64,000 bases of DNA from Paludibacter sp. GTDB lineage: Bacteria > Bacteroidota > Bacteroidia > Bacteroidales > Paludibacteraceae. The stretch is taken from NCBI RefSeq assembly GCF_009712605.1, contig NZ_WASO01000003.1:300523-364522 (forward strand), written 5' to 3'. Positions 26,559 to 35,505 of this stretch are shown here, one piece after another (within the stretch, counting starts at the first letter, position 1; each line of letters starts with the position of its first letter). The position numbers and the translations under genes are program-made. The notes under the pieces were generated by a model. That model was not told the DNA's origin. It searched no databases and saw only the letters and a list, made by a program, of their open reading frames with translations.

Positions 26559-28760
26559 CTACCACCATACTTGTTTCCCATTTTCATATGTAAAGATTCG
26601 CTCTTCCGTCCCTTTTGTTAGATTCCGCAATAGGAAAAGCGCATGGGTAGGGACGTTCTTGTAGGTTAATTTATACGTTTTACTTGACCCCGTTTGCTGA
26701 CCCAACGACACCCATTTATTATTCCAATAAAAAAGCTCGTATAATTCCCCGTTACGAATACAGTTATCATCATTTCGGGGCAAGTAAATTATTTTTTTGA
26801 TTTGCTTTGGTGAATTAAATTCCATCCCAGCCCACACATATTCCTTATGCGACCAGGCATAATATGTAAGGACATCTCCATCAAAAACATTAACTGAACA
26901 AGAGTCCGGAAAAGCAGGATGATTTTTCTTTATATTGTTTAGCTTCTTCCTGTTCAATTCGGACTGATTAGTTTTGTTTAATGTTAAGTTTTCGTCAGTT
27001 TGTTTGAGCAATGGAAATTTTAGAATTTTGGACGCATTCAATGGTGGAGATGCTAATATTTGATAATTTATATTTTCATTCGCTGTTCTTCGTATATAGA
27101 ATGGAACTTTTGATAACTGATATTTTTCAGTATCTCCCAAGTCAAACTTTGTAAGACATCCTCCTGTGATTTTACCTGCAAGTTTTGAATCGGAATTCGA
27201 TTCATATAATTCTATTTCTGCTACATTGCAGATTGATCGTCTAGGAGCTATGTATCTGAAATATTTATAACTCTTCGGTTGCTTTAAATTTACTATTTGG
27301 TAACTCGCTTCGGGTTTTTCTTTTATGGTATATAAATCAACGAAATGGGCAAAATTTGAATCTTTTGACACCTGAAACTTACCGCCAACCATTCCTTTGC
27401 AATATTCATTCAACAGGTTTGTTTGATATTTTCGATTCAAGACGATGGTTTGCTTTTTATTCAAATCCGGAATAATTTCAGATACTTTTCCTAAACTATC
27501 AATAATGATTGGGTACGCCGAAGGTATAAAATTCATATTAAAATAATAACCGGGCACACAGAGAATGCTTCTATGCAAATCTTTAAATACTGCTTTACAA
27601 TTGGCCGTTTTTGCCCAACATACGGGAATCCAATCATGATTATTAAACACAGCAAGGTAAGCAAACCGATGATTGGCTGGTGGATTGAAATTAAATTTCA
27701 CAGGGACATTCGCAGTCTGATAGTATTCTTTGGTTACATCTTTTATACAGGGCGACAACAATGTCGGGGGTATTTCTTCCAAACCATGAATCATTGCTAA
27801 GCTGTTTTTCTGCTTGGCGAAAGTCCTACGATATACTTTTGGGGGAATCCTATCGGGTATTAATTCAATATGTTTTCCCAATTCACAAGTATCTTGAATG
27901 CCAAAATTCAATGGTTTTCCATTTTTAGTGATTAAAGAATTCCATTCGTGCCCCATACTTCGGTTAGCCCATTGGGGAGTATAGTCAAGCACAACAGGTA
28001 CTCCAATACATCGGGCAGCAAGACTTATTTTTGAACAATATTGTCGGCAAGTAGCTGCTTTTGCGGTCAACAACATATGAACGTTAAAATCAGGTACACT
28101 TTGAGGTGGAAAATATAAACACCCCTCTTTCAATACTCTTAAAGCCTTACAAATATTTTCGGACGATACAGAATTTTTTACGTCTTTTGGGGCCTGAAAA
28201 AAAACCTGAGGAATGTATTGTTTATTAAATAACTCTTGCCAATTTTCTAAAGGTTCATTCCCAGCTCTATATGGTAGAATGTATTCGCAAAATTCATTAA
28301 AAGTAAGATGATTGGCATATGGTGTTTTCCATTTCTCGAAAGCATAATCAATGTTTCGTATCAAGAACTTGGCTTTAATTGTATTCAAATCAGATAAATA
28401 GATAACATCTGACAAGTCGTATTTTTTAGAGATGCTATCAAAACCTTGTTTTAGTTTCGATTCTTCATGCTCTTTTTTAAACAGTCTATCAAGTTCCACC
28501 TGAAATTTTTCCCACTGATTACTCTGATAAGAATAATGAACATCCATGTTCTCTATCAAAAAAATAGCTGCTTTCAGCTTCAACGAATCTGCTTCACGAT
28601 GAGAATAATGTCTGATTACTTTTTTAAGTTCAGATTGATTGTTCCCTGCTTTTTGAAATGCCACATCCAATGATTTTGGATAGGATGTGAAATCTAGAAT
28701 CAGGTAAAGTAAAAATACTCCTAAAAGAATTAGAATTAAAAATATGGACTTCCTAATCAT
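26559..28760 (-). CDS. Membrane-anchored transglutaminase-like protein
   Basis: This is a 733-residue protein with an N-terminal membrane anchor or signal (residues about 4-22). A transglutaminase-like core lies at about 215-300. It shows C238 in AATCRQYCSKISLAA, then GVPVVLDYTPQWANRSMGHEW with H271, and possible third residues after GKPLNF. This Cys-His arrangement is that of Bacteroidetes transglutaminase/protease-fold proteins of unknown substrate. The C-terminal half has beta-rich, discoidin-like segments. The IS3 element ends only three bases before the ATG, so the native promoter is lost. AT-rich, unlike the backbone. Confidence 0.8.
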   Translation of the reverse strand: MIRKSIFLILILLGVFLLYLILDFTSYPKSLDVAFQKAGNNQSELKKVIRHYSHREADSLKLKAAIFLIENMDVHYSYQSNQWEKFQVELDRLFKKEHEESKLKQGFDSISKKYDLSDVIYLSDLNTIKAKFLIRNIDYAFEKWKTPYANHLTFNEFCEYILPYRAGNEPLENWQELFNKQYIPQVFFQAPKDVKNSVSSENICKALRVLKEGCLYFPPQSVPDFNVHMLLTAKAATCRQYCSKISLAARCIGVPVVLDYTPQWANRSMGHEWNSLITKNGKPLNFGIQDTCELGKHIELIPDRIPPKVYRRTFAKQKNSLAMIHGLEEIPPTLLSPCIKDVTKEYYQTANVPVKFNFNPPANHRFAYLAVFNNHDWIPVCWAKTANCKAVFKDLHRSILCVPGYYFNMNFIPSAYPIIIDSLGKVSEIIPDLNKKQTIVLNRKYQTNLLNEYCKGMVGGKFQVSKDSNFAHFVDLYTIKEKPEASYQIVNLKQPKSYKYFRYIAPRRSICNVAEIELYESNSDSKLAGKITGGCLTKFDLGDTEKYQLSKVPFYIRRTANENINYQILASPPLNASKILKFPLLKQTDENLTLNKTNQSELNRKKLNNIKKNHPAFPDSCSVNVFDGDVLTYYAWSHKEYVWAGMEFNSPKQIKKIIYLPRNDDNCIRNGELYELFYWNNKWVSLGQQTGSSKTYKLTYKNVPTHALFLLRNLTKGTEERIFTYENGKQVWW

Positions 28761-28774
28761 TATCGGATAAAAAG

Positions 28775-29399
28775 TTAAGCTACATATTTATTAGAATTGT
28801 TTTGCTCAGAATTAAATTCATCAACTGTCAGATTTCCAAGGATCCAATGTCTTCTTTTTTTATTGTACCAGCATTCTATGTACTCAAAGATTTCCACACG
28901 TAGTTGTTCTATTGCTTTCAATTTACACCCATAAATCAATTCTGATTTAAACGTCTTAAAGAAACTCTCAGCCACAGCATTATCCCAACAATTTCCTTTG
29001 CGATTCATACTTTGCTTGAACTGATAGGCATTCAAGTAATTTACCGTTTGCTTGCTACAAGATTGGACACTCCTATCGGAATGGAACAACATCTCTTTTT
29101 TTTTGTTTCCGGTCAGCTATAGCATCTTTTAACGCCGGGAGTACCGTTTGGATGGTTGTCATTCCTTTACTCAGGCACCAACCAATGATCTTCCTTTCAT
29201 ACAAGTCCAACACTGTGGTTAGATAAATAAATCCTTCAAAGTTTTGAATATAAGTGATGTATGATACACATTTCTCACCTGGAGACGCTGTTCGGAAATC
29301 ACGGTTTAAGATGCTCTGAGCAATGGGATCGGTATGCTTTGAGTCGGTGGTCACGACAAATTTCTTACCAATTTTACTTCGTATACTCTTTTCTCGCAT
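28775..29399 (-). pseudogene. IS3 transposase OrfB, frameshifted
   Basis: Two frames together give the DDE integrase core: TVLDLYERKIIGW (first or second Asp region) in 29399-29073, then FHSDRSVQ and NAVAESFFKTFKSEL (second Asp and Glu) in 29092-28775. The switch lies at a run of nine A on the coding strand near 29097, a likely slippage site. The N-terminal part of OrfB upstream of 29399 is also interrupted by stops. Transposition is not expected from this copy. Confidence 0.88.
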
Positions 29400-29954
29400 C
29401 CGCTAGGATACTGTTGTTTGTGAGATAGCATAACCGACCTTTGTTAGTTCAACGGCAATCCTGAGACTCCCATAGCGTTGATGTTAACCAAAATAGGTTT
29501 CGCGGATCTTGTCTTTTGCTTCTTCTTTGTATTGCTCCCGCTTGCCTCAACCAAAGGCTCGGAAGTAATAATACCCTGAGTTTGAAACCTCCAACACTTC
29601 ACACATCATCTCAACTGTCCACTTCTTTTGGTTATCGGTGATAAACCGATCGATCAACAGTTGTCCTTGGTGATAATGCTGACGGCTTTTATTAGTATCT
29701 CAAGCTCCATTTCCTTGCGCTTAAGCTGCTTGCGCACCTCCAAAAGTTCTTTCATTCTGGCGTTACTGATTGTTTTCCATTGCCTGGAAAACTTTCTTAG
29801 CCCTTGGCTTGAGATTTTTCTCTCCATTGGTACAGTAAGTTCGCACGCATTCCTAACTCTCTCTGGCTAAATCGGATATATTACTGCGTTCGTAACTTAA
29901 TTTCACCGTGTTCTCCTTGAACTCGCGGCTGTAATGCTTTCTGGTTGTTGTCAT
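29400..29954 (-). pseudogene. IS3 OrfA and OrfB N-terminus, degraded
   Basis: From the ATG at 29954 the frame reads MTTTRKHYSREFKENTVKLS and then ISDLARES, where a stop cuts it. The helix-turn-helix continues in another frame (NLLYQW in relatives; here disrupted). Several further stops and shifts follow up to 29400. The reading is clear enough to identify the IS3 OrfA type but not to restore it. Confidence 0.75.
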
Positions 29955-30106
29955 AATACAAAAGTAAGTTTTTACCCTTAACTTTTTATCCAGACAAAGT
30001 TACTAAGTCCACTTTGTAACGCTATTTCAGGACTAGACAATCACTAAAATAAAAAGGCAAACAACTATTTTTCATATGATCTTTTCTCTTTTGACGTAAA
30101 ATTGCA

Positions 30107-30132
30107 TAGCGTCGCGGCATGCCACGGCGCTA
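30107..30132. repeat. Short GC-rich palindrome downstream of the 153-residue gene
   Basis: The two 13-base halves around the central GCATGC differ at two positions. It resembles the short palindromes dispersed in intergenic regions of many Bacteroidetes genomes, and it could also act as a weak terminator for the minus-strand gene ending at 30184. Confidence 0.5.
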
Positions 30133-30183
30133 CATTAGCCGAATTTTATTTCGTGACATCGGTAAATAAAATTTCAATATCAA

Positions 30184-30645
30184 CTAATTGCCATTCTCAT
30201 AGGGATTATACAAAATCTTTTTGATTTTCTTGTCTTTGAAGAATTCGTAATGTGCATTTACCCAAGTATCACACGGATAAACTTTCATAATATTTGCTAA
30301 AGGTTTCATTGTAAAAGGTTCTTCAAATGCTATAGATAGAATTTTCTTCCCTGCAGGAAAGCCCGGTTTACTTTCAAAGAACAAATTAATACCCATACAA
30401 TAGCCTGCACTATTATAAAAGTCAAATCCAGTTGGTTTCATCTCAATCTCTTTAAGAAGTTCTCCAATCGTTTTTCCAATATAGACATTCTGTCTGTCTA
30501 CAAAGTTTTTTTTAAGATATGATTTCGTATCCCCTTTGAAAGATTTCAAAGCCTTATAATTAGGTATTGGTTGCTGCGAAAATAAATTGCATACAAGAAG
30601 CATGCTTGCAAAAATCAAAATTATTTTTTTCATCTTTATTGACAT
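30184..30645 (-). CDS. Small exported protein of unknown function
   Basis: The 153-residue product starts with a signal peptide (KKIILIFASMLLVCNLFSQQ). I do not recognise the mature part. It has a central NSAGYCMGINLFFE segment and a basic, aromatic C-terminus. It directly follows the JAMM-type lipoprotein gene, overlapping its stop by 10 bases if the first ATG is used; the second ATG (30633) removes the overlap. The close coupling suggests the two products work together. Confidence 0.6.
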   Translation of the reverse strand: MSIKMKKIILIFASMLLVCNLFSQQPIPNYKALKSFKGDTKSYLKKNFVDRQNVYIGKTIGELLKEIEMKPTGFDFYNSAGYCMGINLFFESKPGFPAGKKILSIAFEEPFTMKPLANIMKVYPCDTWVNAHYEFFKDKKIKKILYNPYENGN

Positions 30646-32258
30646 TTTTGAGGTTGATAATTAGAGCCACTTTGAATTGTTTGTTGTTCTTTAAAATCGG
30701 CCTGTCCTTTCTTTTTCTCCGATATTTTCAAGCCCGTGCCATTATTATCCAAAACGTAAGAAATAGCATATGAATTGGCATCATCAGCAGAATATCCCAA
30801 ATTTATCAAATTGTTATAAACAGCATTATACTGGATTGCCAATGTTGTCCCAGACGGAAACAAATGATCCGCTGTTGATGCTGGAAAATTCGAGTAACTG
30901 CAAAAGTTGTTGAATAACGACTGATTATCGATATATATCACATATTCCGAGCCATTGGATGCAAATACCACACTTGCATAAATATTAGAACATCCACTAC
31001 TATACGTTCTACAAAGCATCATAACATCCTCTGGTGATGGACTCTGAGTTGTATTATTGGGGTGAGTATGAACAACAACACTGGTATTTGCCGAAGTTGA
31101 AATTCTAACTGAATGAGCGTTATTATCAGAATAAATATAAGGACCACCACCTGCTTGATTTGATAAATAATACATACCATCATTAAAAGAAATACTTCCT
31201 CCCCATTCATAAGAACTACTACCTGCATAAGCTCGTAGTTGAGTCATGAATGAATTTACATCAGCATAAGAACCCGTTGCATAATTTGTATTTGTATAAT
31301 TCAATATTCCGTTCGTTCTAATTGAATTATCAGTTGCCGATGAGGGGCAGTTGGTACGAGTTTGAATTGTAGGGGTTGACGAACTGCCGCTACCACCGGT
31401 ATACCCTCCGCCAGTACTTTGACCACCTCCGCTACTTCCGCCATCGTCATAACATACAGTCAGATACTGATTGCCTTCATAAGACCAGCTACAAGTAGAA
31501 GGAGAGACGTTTTGTGCACCTTGAGATTCAGAATTCGTGTACGTATAATAACATAACTGAGACCAAAGCTGAAAAGTAAGTGTAGAGCAGATGGTTGCTG
31601 CAGAGACTTTATTCCTCATTCCCATGCTTATGTCAATTCCATTCTCATCCACTTGCGTTACTCGCATCGTTACTTTACCATTTTCAAATTTCCATCCATT
31701 ATTAAAGTGTCCATCCAGTGTATGGTAAAATACATAGCCGCTGTAACCCTTCTGCCATTTTCTATAATTTGAACTAAAAGCGGCAAAGTGAGTCGATTCG
31801 AGATAAGCCTTATCCGGGACAAGGGTCATTAAAAATGCATACATTCTGTCATCTTTCTTTTCGTTGATTACAACCATTTGAGTAAAAGTACTTATATATC
31901 TCGCATCACCTGTCGTCTCATAGGCTTGCTTATTGTCTGGCGTAACAAAACTAAATCTCTGTTGTGTATTTAAAGGCGTATGAACAGCTGAATAGCCTTC
32001 GTATTTAACACTGTAAGCATGTTTCCAATCGGGCTTGGCTGAAAATTTAGCATTACTTGATTTTACCCTGGCAATCCCAATCGGCAATGATGCCTGAAAA
32101 GTTTTATTATACCATTCCTGAGCTGCTGCCACGTCATTATCGGGCGACCCCGTTATGGAAGCCACTGCATTCTGAATATCCGCTTTACAAGCGTATAATA
32201 ACACTGTAAATAAAACGATAATAGTCGAATAAAAAAAACATCTCTTTTGTTTTTTCAT
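30636..32258 (-). CDS. Lipoprotein with C-terminal JAMM-type metalloprotease-like domain
   Basis: The 540-residue protein has a lipobox (VLLYAC, Cys24). A domain of unknown type spans residues about 40-250, and a Ser/Gly-rich linker about 272-296. The C-terminal domain carries E351, then VVVHTHP with H397 and H399, and S408/D411 in SPSPED. This fits the JAMM pattern E...HxH...SxxD, with one more residue than usual between the second His and Ser. JAMM enzymes cleave isopeptide or peptide bonds; here the target is unknown and the site would face outside the cytoplasm. Confidence 0.7.
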   Translation of the reverse strand: MKKQKRCFFYSTIIVLFTVLLYACKADIQNAVASITGSPDNDVAAAQEWYNKTFQASLPIGIARVKSSNAKFSAKPDWKHAYSVKYEGYSAVHTPLNTQQRFSFVTPDNKQAYETTGDARYISTFTQMVVINEKKDDRMYAFLMTLVPDKAYLESTHFAAFSSNYRKWQKGYSGYVFYHTLDGHFNNGWKFENGKVTMRVTQVDENGIDISMGMRNKVSAATICSTLTFQLWSQLCYYTYTNSESQGAQNVSPSTCSWSYEGNQYLTVCYDDGGSSGGGQSTGGGYTGGSGSSSTPTIQTRTNCPSSATDNSIRTNGILNYTNTNYATGSYADVNSFMTQLRAYAGSSSYEWGGSISFNDGMYYLSNQAGGGPYIYSDNNAHSVRISTSANTSVVVHTHPNNTTQSPSPEDVMMLCRTYSSGCSNIYASVVFASNGSEYVIYIDNQSLFNNFCSYSNFPASTADHLFPSGTTLAIQYNAVYNNLINLGYSADDANSYAISYVLDNNGTGLKISEKKKGQADFKEQQTIQSGSNYQPQKCQ

Positions 32259-32311
32259 GAATAAATGATGTTAATATGATTATAAAGAATTGGATCCTTC
32301 TCTACTTGGGC

Positions 32312-34195
32312 TCACTGGATTGCATCAATCAGTTGAGCCATTTCGGACTGAATACTGTCTGTTTCTTGGTTTCTTATTTTAGGCTTTTTCTCCATCAGTT
32401 GTCTGGCGAGGTTCCTTGCCTCGGGTAATTCACCGGTTTCATAATCCATTTTGGCGATTAAATACAGAGGAGTGAAGAGTGCCGGTATCATCCGTGAGGC
32501 GGTGTTCCATGCTCCTCTGGCACCTGCGGTGTTTCCCGTTGCCCGGTAACATTTCCCCAGTTCTGTATAATTGCTTGCCTGTGGCTGCAGGACATTTGCT
32601 TTCTGCAACACAGGTATGGCTTCGGAATATGCCCCCGACAAGGTAAGCACTTTACCATAGTTGGTCATAAACAGTCCGTTATTACTCAGTGTAGGATAAC
32701 ACGATTGAAGCAGTTTAATTCCCCTTTGATTATTAAACAATGTCAATCCTTTTTTCCAGTCGTTACAAGCAGCATCGTATTGTAAAACACTGTTCGTTAA
32801 AAACGTAATAATTACACCATAAAACAATAGCAGTCCTGCCACAATCACTATCTTCCCGATTCTGGGCTGCTTCTTTAAAAATAAAGCAAACGGCAATCTT
32901 AAAACCCACCTGTCTCCCCCACATTTCTTAAGGATAGGAACCTGAGATGAGGTCGAATTTAAGAGGGCTACGAGCATAACCTGTATCACATTCAGCTGAA
33001 ACACATCAGAAGGATAGGAAAAACACCCGAATGTAAACAACGCCACTAGGGTTGCTTTAATAGCCGTAATTTCGGGTGGATTCTCCCGATTTTTAAAAAA
33101 CAGGATGTAACCCAATGCACCCAATAGCAAAAGTCCCATTATACCTTGTTCGACAAGTAGTTTCAGCACTTCATTAAATGCAAATCCATTATTATCGGCT
33201 AAGTTGCTGAAAGAGGAAGTTGGATGTAACGAGAAGTACCGTGCCTGATATTCCATGTAGTTAGCTTGAAAACCATTGATACCATATCCAAAAACAGGCT
33301 TGTCCTTTATCATATCGAGCGAGATGCGCCATATCAACAATCGCCCATCAGCCGACTCTTTTCTAACGGCATAGAGTCCAACTACTAACGCAATAACCGA
33401 CAAGCTTATAGCTACACCCATCAGCAGCTTGCGAATTGAATTTTTCCGGACAAAACGTTGGTAAATACCTTCTGGGCGAAAAAATATAAAGTAAACACAG
33501 CCTGCCAGGCTGCCACACCAGGCTGCTCGGGAATGACTTGCCAACAACTGAATAAAGAACAGAAACAGAAGTACAAACCGCAGAATCTTCATAAAAGGAA
33601 TTCGATGTATAAATTTGCTGCTATCGGTATTCCTAATAGGTAAACACAGTGTCGCTACAAATACAACAGACATAAATCCACCCATTATGCCTGTATTATT
33701 GAATACGCCTGTCACATCAACCAATCCATATCCGGGCATAAAGTATTGTGTTTGGTTGGCTATACCATAGATTATTTGCGCTATGCCGACTAATGGAAAC
33801 AGAAGCAACAGGTATTTAACATGCTGCGGTTTAACATTCCTAAAAATAAGGAATAGAATAACAAGCGTTATAAACTCAAAGAAAGTCTCGGGGTTTATTG
33901 TCCTATGTTGTAATGCAAAACAAACTCCGGTGTAAAGCATATATGCTATCACAAGTATATCGGCAGCAGTGTGCCTTATTGTGTAATTCTTAGCAAAAAT
34001 AATCTCGCCGGCAAAAAAGAAGGACAACGAAATTGCTAACGTAAAAAAAACAGGAGCAATAATGTCAATCTGGTTCAAACCAACAAACGAATCGTATGTA
34101 CGCAGTGGAAACAAGCAGCAAACAAACACAATTATACCGACAAAGAAAAATTTCAAGTCCGAAATACTATTTGCTAATTTGCTTGCTTGTTTCAT
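32312..34195 (-). CDS. O-antigen-ligase-like membrane protein with TPR tail
   Basis: The 627-residue protein has about eleven to twelve membrane segments and a Wzy/WaaL-type region. SHSRAAWCGSLAGCVYF and FGYGINGFQANYMEYQ are typical of this superfamily, which handles lipid-linked glycans at the periplasmic face. From about residue 500 it has TPR-like helices (YSEAIPVLQKANVLQPQASN, GKCYRATGNTAGARG). No O-antigen biosynthesis genes lie nearby, so the substrate is open. It is 25 bases after the DUF1573 gene and 53 before the JAMM lipoprotein gene. Confidence 0.75.
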   Translation of the reverse strand: MKQASKLANSISDLKFFFVGIIVFVCCLFPLRTYDSFVGLNQIDIIAPVFFTLAISLSFFFAGEIIFAKNYTIRHTAADILVIAYMLYTGVCFALQHRTINPETFFEFITLVILFLIFRNVKPQHVKYLLLLFPLVGIAQIIYGIANQTQYFMPGYGLVDVTGVFNNTGIMGGFMSVVFVATLCLPIRNTDSSKFIHRIPFMKILRFVLLFLFFIQLLASHSRAAWCGSLAGCVYFIFFRPEGIYQRFVRKNSIRKLLMGVAISLSVIALVVGLYAVRKESADGRLLIWRISLDMIKDKPVFGYGINGFQANYMEYQARYFSLHPTSSFSNLADNNGFAFNEVLKLLVEQGIMGLLLLGALGYILFFKNRENPPEITAIKATLVALFTFGCFSYPSDVFQLNVIQVMLVALLNSTSSQVPILKKCGGDRWVLRLPFALFLKKQPRIGKIVIVAGLLLFYGVIITFLTNSVLQYDAACNDWKKGLTLFNNQRGIKLLQSCYPTLSNNGLFMTNYGKVLTLSGAYSEAIPVLQKANVLQPQASNYTELGKCYRATGNTAGARGAWNTASRMIPALFTPLYLIAKMDYETGELPEARNLARQLMEKKPKIRNQETDSIQSEMAQLIDAIQ

Positions 34196-34220
34196 CTATA
34201 ATAATATAATACTAACAAAT

Positions 34221-34604
34221 TTATTCTATCATTCCTTTGATATACAATTGAACAACTTGCTTATTCGCATTAGAATAGACAAAAAGAGTTTTGCGAATTA
34301 AACCTATTTTTCCTTTCAATTCCAAAATGGCATATACATGTCCTTTAGTACCTGCCTGGACCGGTTTCTTAGTCCATTCAGAAATAGTACAGCCACACGA
34401 TGTTTGCACGCTGTTTATTATTAGTGGAGCACTACCTGTATTTTTAAAAGTATAGTTAAATCTGATTTTCTTTGATTTGGAAGTGAATTTAATAACACCC
34501 AAATCATATTCCTGTTTCTCGAAACTCAGAACCGGCTTACCCTGTGCCATCATCAGATGGCTTATTGCTAAAAGCAAGATAAGTAATAGAAGATTTTTTT
34601 TCAT
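34221..34604 (-). CDS. Exported DUF1573-domain protein
   Basis: The 127-residue protein has a signal peptide (MKKNLLLLILLLAISHLMMA) and one DUF1573 domain with the hallmark NSVQTSCGCTISEW and an Ig-like beta pattern (YDLGVIKF, FKNTGSAPLIIN). Such proteins are abundant in Bacteroidetes and are mostly of unknown function. It is the first gene of the minus-strand accessory operon. Confidence 0.88.
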   Translation of the reverse strand: MKKNLLLLILLLAISHLMMAQGKPVLSFEKQEYDLGVIKFTSKSKKIRFNYTFKNTGSAPLIINSVQTSCGCTISEWTKKPVQAGTKGHVYAILELKGKIGLIRKTLFVYSNANKQVVQLYIKGMIE

Positions 34605-35099
34605 TGTGTTTATTGCTTTATTAACCCGTAGTACACTTGATAATGTATTTAGATTTTATTTGTGATTATATTACGTTATTACATAAAAGAATTGCCGCCT
34701 CTGAATTTATCATATTTAATAAAAAAAGCATATAAAATAAACATATTATCTAGTTTTATTTATTATTAAATATTTATACATATATAATTAAACATAATGA
34801 ACGATGCAAATATAAACATTTTCAATTTATATTATAAAAAATATACAACATATAAATTCATGTTTTACAACATAATTTTTTCAAAATACAAGCAGCTAAT
34901 AGCTATCACATTAACAATCAAAGGATCAGAAAAACTATTTACCATAGGAGATATTGACTTGTAATAGATAAGCACTTTCTATCTGATATCTTGTTTTATA
35001 GTTTTTATAAAGGAGTAAATTAATAGACTTTATGCTGCACAACAGAACTGAATACATAGCAGTATCAATAGCTGTTTTTGAAAAAAACAGAGCAATTTC
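34605..35099. other. AT-rich intergenic region before the accessory operon
   Basis: This is a 495-base, very AT-rich stretch. I find no gene in either direction, including short peptides. It holds a candidate minus-strand promoter at 34807-34814 and ends at the left inverted repeat of the ISAon1-type element. Confidence 0.6.
34807..34814 (-). promoter_or_regulatory. Candidate -7 element for the DUF1573 operon
   Basis: The minus strand reads TATATTTG, an exact TAnnTTTG match, about 200 bases before the DUF1573 start. In such AT-rich sequence a chance match is possible. Confidence 0.35.
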
Positions 35100-35114
35100 G
35101 GATCACCTACAAAA

Positions 35115-35146
35115 GTTGAGGGGGAATAACAGAATTTCTATCTTTG
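35115..35146 (+). promoter_or_regulatory. Transposon promoter, with -33 inside the inverted repeat
   Basis: GTTG at 35115-35118 lies inside the left inverted repeat and 20 bases before TATCTTTG (35139-35146). This fits the Bacteroidetes -33/-7 layout. Transcription would start just before the first transposon gene. Confidence 0.6.
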
Positions 35147-35162
35147 CAGTAAAAAAACAGAG

Positions 35163-35474
35163 ATGCTAAAAGATGGATATAGCCTGTTATTACCGGCAGG
35201 CTTTACAGATTATTTTGACATAGTGAATGTGGAAGAGAAACTTGTAATAAAAGAACAAGAAGAGTCTGATCAATTAGAGAGTAAGGGTTTTTATCCGGCA
35301 GTTCTGGTGCAGGATTTTCCACTACGGGGCAAACCTCTGTTGCTAAATATCCGTCGACGACGTTGGATAAATAAACAGACCGGGGAATATGTCAACCGTG
35401 AGATACATATCACAGCAGACGGTACACGATTAACGCAAGAATTTGCGTCTTTTTTAAAAGGATTACATCGATAA
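35163..35474 (+). CDS. ISAon1-type transposase N-terminal region protein
   Basis: This 103-residue protein begins MLKDGYSLLLPAGFTDYFDI and ends with VNREIHITADGTRLTQEFAS and a short basic tail. It matches my memory of the small first gene of ISAon1-type elements, which is normally separate from the main transposase. It may bind the ends or help fold the enzyme; the function is not established. The reading frame appears intact. Confidence 0.8.
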   Translation: MLKDGYSLLLPAGFTDYFDIVNVEEKLVIKEQEESDQLESKGFYPAVLVQDFPLRGKPLLLNIRRRRWINKQTGEYVNREIHITADGTRLTQEFASFLKGLHR

Positions 35475-35505
35475 TCATGCCGTCAGTTGTAATACTATAG
35501 GAGAC

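Larger units (their letters stand above)
28764..29992 (-). mobile_element. Decayed IS3-family (IS150-like) insertion sequence
   Basis: The element is bounded by a 15-bp perfect inverted repeat, GGATAAAAAGTTAAG at 28765-28779 and its complement at 29977-29991. The right end begins TG when read inward, as in IS3; the left end has CG. About 1.23 kb long, it holds a broken orfA and a frameshifted orfB on the minus strand. I see no target duplication, so it is either old or rearranged. Confidence 0.9.

Noticed and set aside
28759-29997. Target-site duplication around the IS3 element
   Set aside because: The flanking bases (ATTAT on the left, GACAA on the right) do not match.
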